A DNA stretch of 64,000 bases from an uncultured Pelagibacteraceae bacterium (GCA_902581925.1 CACHQB010000004.1:34329-98328), one strand, 5' to 3'; counted from the stretch's first letter, positions 8,809-18,903 are shown. The notes: generated from the sequence alone by a model not told the origin. Numbers and translations: made by a program.

Positions 8809-10047
8809 TTATCTTTCTGACCACTTAGGAATTGGATGTATCAACTTAGCTGATGCCCATTTTAATGGAGCAACAACTTTGTTTTCACAACTTCCTGAAG
8901 CATCACACATTACTTGGAAAAGTACCATTGGTTTGTCAACGTTCTGACCACCAGGTGCAAATTTAATATTTCCATAGAATGTTTGCATATTCGTAGCTGC
9001 AAGAGCATCTCTTACTTTCTTTTGATCAAAAGAATTTGCTCTTTCAAATGCATCTTTGAATACCAATAAAGCAGCTGAAGACTCAGCAGATTGGTAAGGT
9101 GGATCATATCCAAACTCTTTCTCAAAGTCTGCAGCATAAGTCATACCATCTTTAAAGAAATCATCTTTATAAGTTAGTGACTTGTGCCATTGAGAAGCAC
9201 AAAGAGCGTACTGTGAGTTTTTACCATGCTGTTTAGATAGCTTAGCAGCATCACAGTGAGTCATAGCCAACATAGGAACATCAACTTTCATTTCAGCAAT
9301 TTGTCTGATCGCAGTTAACGCACCTTTTGTGTGACCTGATACAACAAGTACATCTGGTTTCATTTGTTTTACTTTAACCAAAGTAGCAGCCATATCGTTT
9401 AGTTCTTTAGGTAATTTATCGTCAATTATGATTTTAGAACCAGTTCTTTCTGCAGCATCTAAAATACCTAATCTAACGTCCTGTGAGAATGCATCTTGTT
9501 CAAAAGCTTGTGCAATTCTTACTGGTTTTCCACCATTTAACTCAACCGCTGTTTCGATAGCGACATCAAGATATAAATTAGCTGGAGCTAATACAGCAAA
9601 TAGATATTTGTAACCTTTTGTAAACAAAGATCTAGATGCACCATTTGCTTCAACCATTGGAACACCATATTTTTCAGTTACTGGTGCAATCGCTTTAGTC
9701 AAACCAGAACTGTAAGGGCCAAGCATAAACTCAACACCATCTTGTGAAATTAATCTTTCTGCAAGCTGTGCAGCTCTCTTAGGGTTTGACTCATCATCAT
9801 AATAAATAATATCAAACTTATAAGTTTTTCCACCAACTTTAACACCACCCATGCTGTTAATTCTGTCAACGGCCATGTTATAACCATTTTGAGTATGAAC
9901 ACCATTAGATGAGTATTTACCAGTTAGAGAAATTGCAGCACCTAAAATAATTTTGTCACCAACAACTTTTGCTAATGATGCAACTGAAGTTGAAAATAAA
10001 ATTACTAATGCAGAAACAAAACTTAAAATTATTTTATTTAATCTCAT
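8809..10047 (-). CDS. livK: Periplasmic branched-chain amino acid/amide-type substrate-binding protein (LivK/J family)
   Basis: Signal peptide, KIILGAAISLTGKYSSNGVHTQNGYNMAVDRIN...GGVKVGGKTYKFDIIYYDDESNP; first gene of the transporter. Confidence 0.9.
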   Translation of the reverse strand: MRLNKIILSFVSALVILFSTSVASLAKVVGDKIILGAAISLTGKYSSNGVHTQNGYNMAVDRINSMGGVKVGGKTYKFDIIYYDDESNPKRAAQLAERLISQDGVEFMLGPYSSGLTKAIAPVTEKYGVPMVEANGASRSLFTKGYKYLFAVLAPANLYLDVAIETAVELNGGKPVRIAQAFEQDAFSQDVRLGILDAAERTGSKIIIDDKLPKELNDMAATLVKVKQMKPDVLVVSGHTKGALTAIRQIAEMKVDVPMLAMTHCDAAKLSKQHGKNSQYALCASQWHKSLTYKDDFFKDGMTYAADFEKEFGYDPPYQSAESSAALLVFKDAFERANSFDQKKVRDALAATNMQTFYGNIKFAPGGQNVDKPMVLFQVMCDASGSCENKVVAPLKWASAKLIHPIPKWSER

Positions 10048-10133
10048 TTTATTTCCTCTTTAATTAATTAATTATAGTTTGATTTAATAAAGAAATTTAA
10101 TTTTATGCAAGTGGCAATAAAGGCCAAATCTAA

Positions 10134-10748
10134 TTAATATTGTTGAGTTACGACAATTATTGCGGCAATAATTACTAAAACACTCGCAGAAATTGTATTA
10201 ATTGTTTTTGGATTAGCAGTTATCCATTTTATTAATTTTTGTGCGAGCATTGCGTAGCCAATTAAAGATAAAAAATCTAAAACGATGTAAGTTGTAATTA
10301 AAATTACAAATTGAACCAATAAATTTGAATTAAAGTCAATAAATTGTGGAAAAATAAAAGGAAAAAATAACCAAGCCTTTGGACTTGTACCAGCAACTAA
10401 AAAACCATCTTTAAAAAAAGATAAATTGCTTTTTTCTATTTCTCCTTCATTTGAAATATTTTTTGGTCGAGATTTATAAATATCGTAAGCTAAATATAAT
10501 AAATAAACTATTCCGATCCATTTAAACACATTAAGTATCATTGAGTTCTCTGAAAAAAAAGATCCAATCACAAAAATAACTAAAGTTGCCTGAATCAAAT
10601 TTGCAGTTACATCACCCAAAGCAGACCATACGCATTTTCCGACCCCGTAATTCATTGAATAAGAGATAATTACAATCCTAGGAGTTCCAGGAGTAATAAA
10701 TAAAAAAATAATAATCTGTAGATAAAGTATAAAATCTAGGGGGAGCAT
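10134..10748 (-). CDS. LysE/RhtB-family amino acid exporter
   Basis: 204 aa, ~6 TM, TPGTPRIVI and SPKAWLFF motifs near expected positions. Confidence 0.82.
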   Translation of the reverse strand: MLPLDFILYLQIIIFLFITPGTPRIVIISYSMNYGVGKCVWSALGDVTANLIQATLVIFVIGSFFSENSMILNVFKWIGIVYLLYLAYDIYKSRPKNISNEGEIEKSNLSFFKDGFLVAGTSPKAWLFFPFIFPQFIDFNSNLLVQFVILITTYIVLDFLSLIGYAMLAQKLIKWITANPKTINTISASVLVIIAAIIVVTQQY

Positions 10749-10754
10749 AAAAAA

Positions 10755-10803
10755 AGATAGTCCTTAAAAACCGGGAGCTAAAGATGGCTAAGAAGGACTA
10801 TCT
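10755..10803. promoter_or_regulatory. Long inverted repeat / RNA hairpin in the divergent lysE / DUF2805 intergenic region
   Basis: AGATAGTCCTT (10755-10765) pairs perfectly with AAGGACTATCT (10793-10803); on the minus strand the stem is followed by a T run and then the lysE ATG. Confidence 0.6.
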
Positions 10804-10825
10804 AACACATAATATCAGAGGCTAA
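10784..10825 (+). CDS. Candidate 13-codon small ORF (MAKKDYLTHNIRG)
   Basis: ATG GCT AAG AAG GAC TAT CTA ACA CAT AAT ATC AGA GGC TAA preceded by the SD-like GGGAG; starts inside the hairpin loop. Confidence 0.3.
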   Translation: MAKKDYLTHNIRG

Positions 10826-10865
10826 AAAAAATGCATTAAATTTTTTTTTCAAATATAAAGGATTT

Positions 10866-11162
10866 ATGAAAAAAAAAGGTCACAGGCCAATTACTAAAGT
10901 CAAAAATCCAGAGCCCAAAATGGACAATCCAGATTGGATCATTTGGGCGGCTTGGGCAGACCGGATAACTTTTGAGGAGATCGAAAAAAGAACCGGGAAG
11001 CGAGAGTCCGATGTTATAAAAATAATGCGAAGATCACTTAAACCATCTTCATTCAGATTGTGGAGAAAAAGAGTAAATCAAAAAAGTATTAAACATCGAA
11101 AAAAGTTCGAATATTCTAGAAAAGAAATAACTAGTAAAATTAGAAAAGGTGACTATTTATAA
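10866..11162 (+). CDS. DUF2805/TIGR03643 family protein
   Basis: DWIIWAAWADRITFEEIEKRTGKRESDVIKIMRRSLKPSSFRLWRKRV is characteristic of this family. Confidence 0.85.
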   Translation: MKKKGHRPITKVKNPEPKMDNPDWIIWAAWADRITFEEIEKRTGKRESDVIKIMRRSLKPSSFRLWRKRVNQKSIKHRKKFEYSRKEITSKIRKGDYL

Positions 11163-11165
11163 TCC

Positions 11166-11423
11166 ATGAAAAAGATTACCATGTATACAGGTCCACTATG
11201 CAATTATTGTGAGGCGGCAAAAAGATTATTAGCTAGAAATAACGCTCCTTATAATGAAATTGATATTTCAAAAGTTGCAGGTGCTGCTGACGAAATGATT
11301 AAAAAAGCAAATGGAAAAAGAACAATTCCACAGATCTTTTTTGATGATCAGCATATTGGTGGTTACGATGAAGTTAGAGCACTAGAAAAAGAAAATAAAC
11401 TTCAAGATCTTTTAAAAAATTAA
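11166..11423 (+). CDS. grxC: Glutaredoxin 3 (GrxC-type)
   Basis: 85 aa; active site CNYC, TIPQIFFDDQHIGGYDEVRALE. Confidence 0.92.
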   Translation: MKKITMYTGPLCNYCEAAKRLLARNNAPYNEIDISKVAGAADEMIKKANGKRTIPQIFFDDQHIGGYDEVRALEKENKLQDLLKN

Positions 11424-11433
11424 TTTTAATAAT

Positions 11434-11808
11434 TTACTCTTTTGGTTTAAAAACTAAACAAACTCCATTATTACAAAATCTTTTTCCCGTAGGTTCAGGT
11501 CCATCATCAAATATATGACCATGATGCCCTCCACATTTTTTACAATGATACTCAGTTCTTGCGTAACCTATGTGATGATCCGTTTTGGTTTCAAATACAT
11601 CTGGTAAAGAATCATAAAATGAAGGCCAGCCTGATCCACTCTCATATTTTGTTTTTGAGTCAAATAATTTTTCTCCACAATTTGCACAATGAAAACTTCC
11701 TTCTCTCTTTTCATGATTAAGTTCGCTTGAACCTGCGCGCTCAGTTCCTTCCTCGAACAAGATTAATTTTTGCTCTGCAGTTAAATTTGGATTTATTTTT
11801 TTTATCAT
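11434..11808 (-). CDS. msrB: Peptide-methionine (R)-S-oxide reductase MsrB
   Basis: ERAGSSELNHEKREGSFHCANCGEKLFDSKTKYESGSGWPSF, HCKKCGGHHGHIFDDGP, KRFCNNG. Confidence 0.93.
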   Translation of the reverse strand: MIKKINPNLTAEQKLILFEEGTERAGSSELNHEKREGSFHCANCGEKLFDSKTKYESGSGWPSFYDSLPDVFETKTDHHIGYARTEYHCKKCGGHHGHIFDDGPEPTGKRFCNNGVCLVFKPKE

Positions 11809-12704
11809 GATCCTATATATTTAGCACAGGATTTATGTAAGATTGAATGTAATTCAACTAATTTTTTAAAATCTTTATTATAACCACCGCCTAAGACACC
11901 ACAAAAGGGTATTTTTTTAGAAAAAAAGTTTTCAATAACAAGCTCGTCTCTAGATTTAATCCCTTCATCAGATATTTTTAGTTTACCTAATCTATCGTTA
12001 AAATGAATATCTACTCCAGCTATATAGAAAACAAAATCAAAATTTTCTTGATTTAACTCATTTAAATAATGTTTAAGTGTCTTAATGTAAGCATCATCCT
12101 CTAAATTATCTTTTAGCTCCACATCTAAATCGCTATTAGATTTTTTGGCTGGATAGTTAGTTTTAGAGTGCATACTGAACGTGAAAACACTTCTATTTTC
12201 TTTAAAAATTTCTGAATTTCCGTTTCCTTGATGAACATCTAAATCAACAATTAATATTTTGTTAGCCAAACCTCGATTTAGTAAATAATGAGCAGCAACA
12301 GCTACATCATTAAAAACGCAGTATCCAGCTCCGCCATCGTAGTTTGCGTGATGACTGCCTCCAGCAGTATTACACGATATTCCGTAATTAATTGCAAGTT
12401 TAGAAGCTAAAACAGTACCACCAGTAGCTACTAATGATCTCTGAACAACACTATCAACAAGTGGAAATCCAATTTTTTTTACTTCCTCTTTACTTAATTT
12501 TTTATTTTTGATCTTAGAGATATAATCTTTTGAATGTGCGTAACTCAATGTTTCAAGCGAACAAGCATATGGTTTATGAAACTTTTTAACAATTTTATTT
12601 TGGATCAAATAATTTGCCAATTCTCCAAACTTGTTTATAGGAAATTTATGATCATCTCCAATTTTGGCAAAATAATCCTCATGATTAACCACTGGTAAAT
12701 CCAT
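11805..12704 (-). CDS. Histone deacetylase-family (arginase/deacetylase fold) hydrolase
   Basis: GGSHHANYDGGAGYCVFNDVAVAA, VDLDVHQGNG, FSMHS motifs. Confidence 0.88.
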   Translation of the reverse strand: MDLPVVNHEDYFAKIGDDHKFPINKFGELANYLIQNKIVKKFHKPYACSLETLSYAHSKDYISKIKNKKLSKEEVKKIGFPLVDSVVQRSLVATGGTVLASKLAINYGISCNTAGGSHHANYDGGAGYCVFNDVAVAAHYLLNRGLANKILIVDLDVHQGNGNSEIFKENRSVFTFSMHSKTNYPAKKSNSDLDVELKDNLEDDAYIKTLKHYLNELNQENFDFVFYIAGVDIHFNDRLGKLKISDEGIKSRDELVIENFFSKKIPFCGVLGGGYNKDFKKLVELHSILHKSCAKYIGS

Positions 12705-12706
12705 CG

Positions 12707-13657
12707 TTACTCTAGAACACGTAATGGCTTTCCATCAACACAAGCCTCTAATCCTTCAATCATTTGATTATAAAAAATACTATAATTTTCTGCTGTCACA
12801 TAACCTATGTGTGGTGTAAGAAGTGCATTAGGTAAAAATCTTAGTTTATTATTTTCAGATAAAGGTTCTTTATCATAGACATCAATCCCAGCTCCTGCAA
12901 TTACATTGGTTGACAATGCTATAATTAAATCATCCTCATTAACAATAGATCCTCTAGAAGTATTTATCAAAAAAGCTGTCTTTTTCATTTTATCAAATTC
13001 TTTTATAGTAATACAGTCTTTGTATCTTTCACCTCCTTGAACGTGAATTGAAAGTACATCAGAATTTGTGATTAAGTCATCTTTGCTACAAGGGAGTACA
13101 TCTAATTCTTTGCACTTGTCTAAGCTCAAGTTTTCACTCCAGGCCATTAATTGCATTCCAAATGCTTTTCCAATTTTTGCAACTTCTGTACCTACTCTAC
13201 CTAGACCAATCAAACCGAGGATTTTTCCTTTCAATTCCACTCCAATAGTAGTTTGCCAATACCCTTGATACATATTATCAATCTCTTCTTTAAAATTTCT
13301 AGCTAAACCAAGAATCAATGCCCAAGTTAATTCGGGTGTCGGGTTTAAGTTTATATCTGTTCCACAAACTATAATTTTTCTTTTCTTCGCAGCCTCTAAA
13401 TCAATAGATTTGTTTCGTAATCCACTTGTGATTACAAATTTTAAATCATTTAGATTATCAATTAAATTTTTTGTTATTGGAGTTCTTTCTCTCATAATTA
13501 ATAAGGCCTCAAAATCAGATAATTGTTCAATTGCATCAGCTTCATCTAGAAAGGGTTCGCTGAAGATTTTAAACTCGTATTTCCCAGATAGTTTTTCTAA
13601 ATCTACAAATTGTTGGGCAACGTTTTGGTAATCATCTAATATAGCAACTTTAAGCAT
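12707..13657 (-). CDS. D-2-hydroxyacid dehydrogenase family protein (NAD-binding)
   Basis: KILGLIGLGRVGTEVAKIGKAFGMQLMAWS, NTSRGSIVNEDDLI, GAGIDVYDKEPL, LTPHIGY. Confidence 0.9.
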   Translation of the reverse strand: MLKVAILDDYQNVAQQFVDLEKLSGKYEFKIFSEPFLDEADAIEQLSDFEALLIMRERTPITKNLIDNLNDLKFVITSGLRNKSIDLEAAKKRKIIVCGTDINLNPTPELTWALILGLARNFKEEIDNMYQGYWQTTIGVELKGKILGLIGLGRVGTEVAKIGKAFGMQLMAWSENLSLDKCKELDVLPCSKDDLITNSDVLSIHVQGGERYKDCITIKEFDKMKKTAFLINTSRGSIVNEDDLIIALSTNVIAGAGIDVYDKEPLSENNKLRFLPNALLTPHIGYVTAENYSIFYNQMIEGLEACVDGKPLRVLE

Positions 13658-14552
13658 TTTTAACTTTCTTATTTGATAACAATATTCCTATAATAATAAA
13701 ACAAGCGCCCAAAATATGGTAAAACATAAATTTTTCACTAAAAAAAATCATTGCCATTATTGCACTCAATATTGGCATTAAGTGTAAAAAAACACCTGAT
13801 CTATTAGCTCCAATCATAGATATTCCTTTTATCCATAAAAGAAAAGACGCCAAACCTGGAAATAAAACAACATAAGATAAAATTAAAATAAATGGGAGTT
13901 CTAAATTAATTCTAAAACCAATTTGGTATTCAATAAAATAAACTGGTATCAAAAATATTAAACCGAAAGTAATTACTACTTGAAGTAATGATATTTGAGT
14001 TAACTCATATTGTTTGCCTTTCAACAACGTTGAGTATAAAGCCCAAGAGAACATCGCTATTACCATGGTTATGTCACCTTTATTAAAGTCTAAATTTTTT
14101 AATATTTCTAAGTTTGCTTTTGTGATAATCATAATCACACCAGCAAAAGAAAAAATTACTCCTATAATTTGAAAAATATTTGTCTTTTCAATTTTTAAAA
14201 TTGATGAAAACAACATTATCATTACTGGTATAGTTGAAATCATTAACACTCCACTGATAACTTGTGTAAAATTAAGAGAATAATAAACAATAGAGTTAAA
14301 TACAGTTATGCTCGTAACTCCCAATATAATAAAAAGCTTATAATTCTTTAAAATATAGTTTCTTTTCTCTAATATTTCAGGGATTGTAAAAGGAGCTAAA
14401 ATTAACCAAGCAAAAAGCCATCTGTAAAAATTTAGTGAAAAAGGAGGAACTTCATAAAAACTTGCGAGTTTTCCTACTACAAAATTCCCTGCCCAGAAAG
14501 TTACTGTTAAAAATAGATATAAATAAGCTAAAAAATTATTATCTTTAGTCAC
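13650..14552 (-). CDS. DMT superfamily (EamA) transporter
   Basis: ~10 TM, two EamA-like repeats; GTG start directly abutting the upstream stop codon. Confidence 0.85.
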   Translation of the reverse strand: MTKDNNFLAYLYLFLTVTFWAGNFVVGKLASFYEVPPFSLNFYRWLFAWLILAPFTIPEILEKRNYILKNYKLFIILGVTSITVFNSIVYYSLNFTQVISGVLMISTIPVMIMLFSSILKIEKTNIFQIIGVIFSFAGVIMIITKANLEILKNLDFNKGDITMVIAMFSWALYSTLLKGKQYELTQISLLQVVITFGLIFLIPVYFIEYQIGFRINLELPFILILSYVVLFPGLASFLLWIKGISMIGANRSGVFLHLMPILSAIMAMIFFSEKFMFYHILGACFIIIGILLSNKKVKNA

Positions 14553-15809
14553 TTAACTAAATCTAAGCGAACTATAAGGTTTTAAATCTAAATTTGTATT
14601 TTCGTTCGCTATCATCCCTGAAACAATCTTTCCAGAAATTGGACCTAAAGTCCATCCTAAATGATGATGTCCAAAACAATAATAAATATTTCTGTAATTT
14701 TTTGATGGCCCCATAACAGGTAAAAAATCAGGTAAAGTTGGTCTAAATCCTAACCACTCATCCTCATGCTCAGGTAAATCACCAAGCATATATTTTGCGT
14801 TATTTATCAAATTTTTAACTCTTGATTTAGATAATGGATTATCTAATCCACCAAATTCTACAGTTCCAACAACTCTTAAACCTTGTTCCATCGGTGTAAT
14901 TCCAAATCCACGGTTGGAAAATATTACAGGTCTACTTAATAAATGATCACAATTTTTGAAATGGACATGATATCCACGTTCTGTATCTAAAGGTATTTTT
15001 TCACCAAGATTATCTGTTAATTTTTTTGAAAAAGCACCACAAGCTATTACAGCTTTATCAAAAACATAACTTTGAGTTTCAGTTTTAAAAACTGGTTTTT
15101 CTTCATCAAAAATAATATCGTTAATATTTACTTTGTTAAATTTTCCACCCTTTTGCAAAAATAAATCAAATAATTTTAAAAGAATTTTTTTTGGATTTCT
15201 TGCGTGTCTTGCGTAAGGATAATATACACCTGCATGGTAAAATGGTTTAATGTTCGGTTCAAGATCATGTATTTCAGCTTTAGTAACTAGTTGTTGTTCA
15301 ACACCTAATTCATCCCTAACTCTTATTTCCAGTTCTCTACTTTTTAAATCTTTGTTATTCCATATATAAAGAATTCCCTTATTTTCAACTAAACCTTCAA
15401 GGTCTACCTCTTCAAACAATTCATCGTAGGCTGGTAAAGCTAAATCTAAAATTTGATGCATATTTTTAGCAGTGTGCATCATCTTTGTTTTAGTTGTATT
15501 CATTATAAATTTTATAAACCAAGGGATCATTTTAGGGACATAATTCCATTTTAAAGCTAATGGACCTGAAGAACTTAACAACATAGCAGGAACATCTGCA
15601 AGAACATCTGTTCTATTTAAAGAAAGAGATGCATAGGGGGAAAAATGGCCAGCATTTCCATAAGAGGCAGCTTGGCTGCCTGGGTTATCTCTATCGAATA
15701 TAGTTACATTAAAACCTTTTTTTTGAAGAAATAGGGCATTAGATACACCTTGAATACCTGCTCCAACTATTCCTATCTTAAGATTTTTATTCATCAAGAC
15801 GTTATACAA
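14553..15809 (-). CDS. FAD-dependent D-amino acid dehydrogenase-like oxidoreductase (DadA family)
   Basis: GIVGAGIQGVSNALFLQKKGFNVTIFDRDNPGSQAASYGNAGHFSPYA, FRPTLPDFLPVMGPS, GHHHLGWTLGPISGKIV. Confidence 0.88.
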   Translation of the reverse strand: MYNVLMNKNLKIGIVGAGIQGVSNALFLQKKGFNVTIFDRDNPGSQAASYGNAGHFSPYASLSLNRTDVLADVPAMLLSSSGPLALKWNYVPKMIPWFIKFIMNTTKTKMMHTAKNMHQILDLALPAYDELFEEVDLEGLVENKGILYIWNNKDLKSRELEIRVRDELGVEQQLVTKAEIHDLEPNIKPFYHAGVYYPYARHARNPKKILLKLFDLFLQKGGKFNKVNINDIIFDEEKPVFKTETQSYVFDKAVIACGAFSKKLTDNLGEKIPLDTERGYHVHFKNCDHLLSRPVIFSNRGFGITPMEQGLRVVGTVEFGGLDNPLSKSRVKNLINNAKYMLGDLPEHEDEWLGFRPTLPDFLPVMGPSKNYRNIYYCFGHHHLGWTLGPISGKIVSGMIANENTNLDLKPYSSLRFS

Positions 15810-15855
15810 GTAAAAACTAAATTATCAGAGTGACAAATTATGCAAATTTAATTTT

Positions 15856-16980
15856 TTATGCAATGATTTGTTTATGATTAATTTTGGCACTTAATACAAT
15901 TCCAAAACCAATCATTGTGGCCAACATTGATGAACCACCATATGACATTATTGGAAGAGGTGAACCAACTATAGGTAGTAAGCCTAAAACCATAGATAAG
16001 TTTACAACTATATAAATAAAAATCGCAAAAGCATATCCAAAACAAAAAAGTCTAGCAAAATTACTTCTTGAAATAGATCCTATTCTTAAAATTCTAAAAA
16101 TTATTATTGAGTATAATATTAAAAGTCCTACTGATCCTATAAAACCAAATTCTTCTGAGAACAAGGTGAATATAAAATCTGTATGTTTTTCTGGTAAAAA
16201 GTCTAAATAACTTTGTGTCCCTTTTAAAAAGCCTTTTCCATCAAGACCACCTGAGCCAATTGCTATTTTTGATTGTATAATTTGGTATCCCGCACCTAAA
16301 GGGTCCCTATCTGGATCTAAAAAAGTAAGTATTCTTAGTTTTTGATAAGGTTTTAAGAATGAAATTATAAATGGTAGTGAAATCAAGAAAGTAATAAATG
16401 AATAAATAAAATATTTAATTTTTACTCCTCCTAACCATAATATAATTAATCCACTTAACGCAATAAGTATTGAGGTGCCAAGATCAGGTTGAGAAACTAC
16501 AAAAATAGTAGGAATTAATATAACTGCTAATACAATTGTAATACTAGTTAACGAATTTACATTCTCTATTTTTAATCTGTGATAATATTTAGCAAGACAC
16601 ATTATAATTGCTATTTTCATCAATTCAGATGGCTGAAGTACAAAAAAATATACATCCATCCACCTCTGTGAACCTGACGATTTAATTCCAAAAAATGAAA
16701 CATAAACTAATAAAAGTATTACTATAAGGTAGATTATATAAGAAAAATTATGCCAAAATTTTATGTTAAAGAAAGCTACAAAAATCATTAGTGGAAAAAA
16801 AACAGCAAGTTTTACAAAATGATTTTTAGTATGAAAAAGAATTTCACCTCCGTCAGTCGAATACATAACAAAAACACTTATTACAGAAAGAAGGATAACA
16901 GAAATTAACAATACATAATCTAAGTTTTTTATTTTTTGAAGTAATGTAATCTCATTATTCAATCTATCGTGTTGAAACAT
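15856..16980 (-). CDS. rodA: Rod shape-determining protein RodA (SEDS glycosyltransferase)
   Basis: SEDS topology; DFIFTLFSEEFGFIG, LPIMSYGGSSML. Confidence 0.93.
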   Translation of the reverse strand: MFQHDRLNNEITLLQKIKNLDYVLLISVILLSVISVFVMYSTDGGEILFHTKNHFVKLAVFFPLMIFVAFFNIKFWHNFSYIIYLIVILLLVYVSFFGIKSSGSQRWMDVYFFVLQPSELMKIAIIMCLAKYYHRLKIENVNSLTSITIVLAVILIPTIFVVSQPDLGTSILIALSGLIILWLGGVKIKYFIYSFITFLISLPFIISFLKPYQKLRILTFLDPDRDPLGAGYQIIQSKIAIGSGGLDGKGFLKGTQSYLDFLPEKHTDFIFTLFSEEFGFIGSVGLLILYSIIIFRILRIGSISRSNFARLFCFGYAFAIFIYIVVNLSMVLGLLPIVGSPLPIMSYGGSSMLATMIGFGIVLSAKINHKQIIA

Positions 16981-18903
16981 TTAAATTGTAATCCTTTCAA
17001 AATTTGATTGTTTATTTCTTAATTCATGTCTATCAATAATTAATTTAAATAGTTTTTTTGCAATAGGTGCTGCGGCTTTACTACCTGAACCACCATGCTC
17101 TACAATTATACTTAAAGCATATCTTGGATTTACATAAGGGCCGTAAGCAACATATAATGCATGGTCTCTATCTTTGTAAGGTATTTGCTCTAATTCTAAA
17201 TCCAACTCTCTTTCTCTTTTACTTATTCTCTTAACCTGTGCTGTTCCAGTTTTTCCTGCAAATTGATATTTAGGGTCATCAATTCTTGATTTATATGAAG
17301 TTCCAAATCTTTCATTGGTTGAACTAAACATTGCTTCTTGTACAATTTTAATATTTTTTTTGTCTTTAAATAACCTTTTGTCTAATAATTCTTCTGATTC
17401 AGAATCAAATAAAAATCCACTCTCCATTGATTGTTTTGCGTCTTCATAAGAAATCGGATTGCTATCAACAATTATTTTAGGTTTAATTGAATATCCACCA
17501 TTTGCAATTTGTGCTGTCATCATGCAGAGTTGTAAGGGAGTTGATTGTATGTAGCCTTGACCAATACCAGTTATTAGTGTTTCTCCTAATACCCAGCCCT
17601 TACCAAGATTATTTTTTTTCCATTTTGTATTTGGGAATAGTCCTTTTTTTTCAGTATCAAAATATTCACCAAGTACTTTTTTACCTAAACCAAACTTTTG
17701 AGCTGTAATATTCAATCGATCAACACCTAACAATCTTGCAACTTCATAAAAATAAGTATCACAGGATTGTTTCATTGCATTTTTCATACTAACCCAACCA
17801 TGTCCTTTTTCTTTCCAACAATGAAATGTTTGTCCGTATAACTCCATCTTTCCTGTGCATTTAACTTTAAACTTTGTATCAATAACGTTGTTTTCTAAAG
17901 CTGAAAGAGCAACGATTGGCTTTATGGTTGAACCTGGGGAGTATAATCCTGAAATAGTTTTATTAATTAAGGGTTTTAGGGGATTGTTTCTTATTAATTG
18001 CCATTCATCTTGACTTATACCGAATAAAAATAAATTTGGATTATAAGATGGAGATGAATACATTGCAATAATATCTCCTGTGAAAATATCCATTACACTT
18101 ATTGATCCTGCTTTACCATTTAACAATTTTCCACAAGCTTTTTGTATTTCTGTATCTACAGTCAAACGTATTTTTGATCCTTGCTGCCCTTTTTGATGCT
18201 CAAGTTGATTTATTCTTTTACCGTAAGCATTAACTTCATATCTTTGAATTGCATTTGTTCCAATTAAATGATTTTCAAGTCTTTTTTCTAAACCTAGTTT
18301 TCCAATTTTCATCCCAGGCACAAATCTTTCTTGGATGATTTGGTTATCTAAAATTTCTTGTTCATTTGGCTGACTCACATATCCAAGAACATGTGTGTAC
18401 ACATCATTAAATGGATAATTTCTTGAGATTGTCATTACAGGTTTAACACCAACAAGATCGTATAAATAATTATTAATTTTTACAAATTGACTCCAGCTTA
18501 AATTTTCAGAAACAATAATGCTATCCCATGGTTTTAGCTCTGCTTTTAATTTATTTATTCTTGTAATTTTTTTGTCACTAAGGTTTAAAAGATTTTTTAA
18601 TCTAACCAATAAATAATTGAAATTCTCAACTTGCTCTGGAATTATATGTAATTGGTAAACTTTTAAATTACCTGCAATTACATTTCCAAAGTAGTCTACT
18701 ATATTTCCTCTTGTGGGCGGAAGTTTCCATTCTCTAATTCTATTCTTATCTGAAAGAGTAAGATATTTTTTATTTTCATTAATCTGTAGAGAAAATAAAC
18801 GAGCAACGATAGCAGCAAAAACTACTACCTTTGCTGCTCCGATTATGAACATACGTCTATTAATTACATCAGTTTTTCTTATTCCTGAATTTGATTTAAT
18901 CAT
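16981..18903 (-). CDS. mrdA: Penicillin-binding protein 2 (MrdA)
   Basis: SxxK-type SPGSTIKPI, GKTGTAQV, PBP dimer domain; next to rodA. Confidence 0.93.
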   Translation of the reverse strand: MIKSNSGIRKTDVINRRMFIIGAAKVVVFAAIVARLFSLQINENKKYLTLSDKNRIREWKLPPTRGNIVDYFGNVIAGNLKVYQLHIIPEQVENFNYLLVRLKNLLNLSDKKITRINKLKAELKPWDSIIVSENLSWSQFVKINNYLYDLVGVKPVMTISRNYPFNDVYTHVLGYVSQPNEQEILDNQIIQERFVPGMKIGKLGLEKRLENHLIGTNAIQRYEVNAYGKRINQLEHQKGQQGSKIRLTVDTEIQKACGKLLNGKAGSISVMDIFTGDIIAMYSSPSYNPNLFLFGISQDEWQLIRNNPLKPLINKTISGLYSPGSTIKPIVALSALENNVIDTKFKVKCTGKMELYGQTFHCWKEKGHGWVSMKNAMKQSCDTYFYEVARLLGVDRLNITAQKFGLGKKVLGEYFDTEKKGLFPNTKWKKNNLGKGWVLGETLITGIGQGYIQSTPLQLCMMTAQIANGGYSIKPKIIVDSNPISYEDAKQSMESGFLFDSESEELLDKRLFKDKKNIKIVQEAMFSSTNERFGTSYKSRIDDPKYQFAGKTGTAQVKRISKRERELDLELEQIPYKDRDHALYVAYGPYVNPRYALSIIVEHGGSGSKAAAPIAKKLFKLIIDRHELRNKQSNFERITI

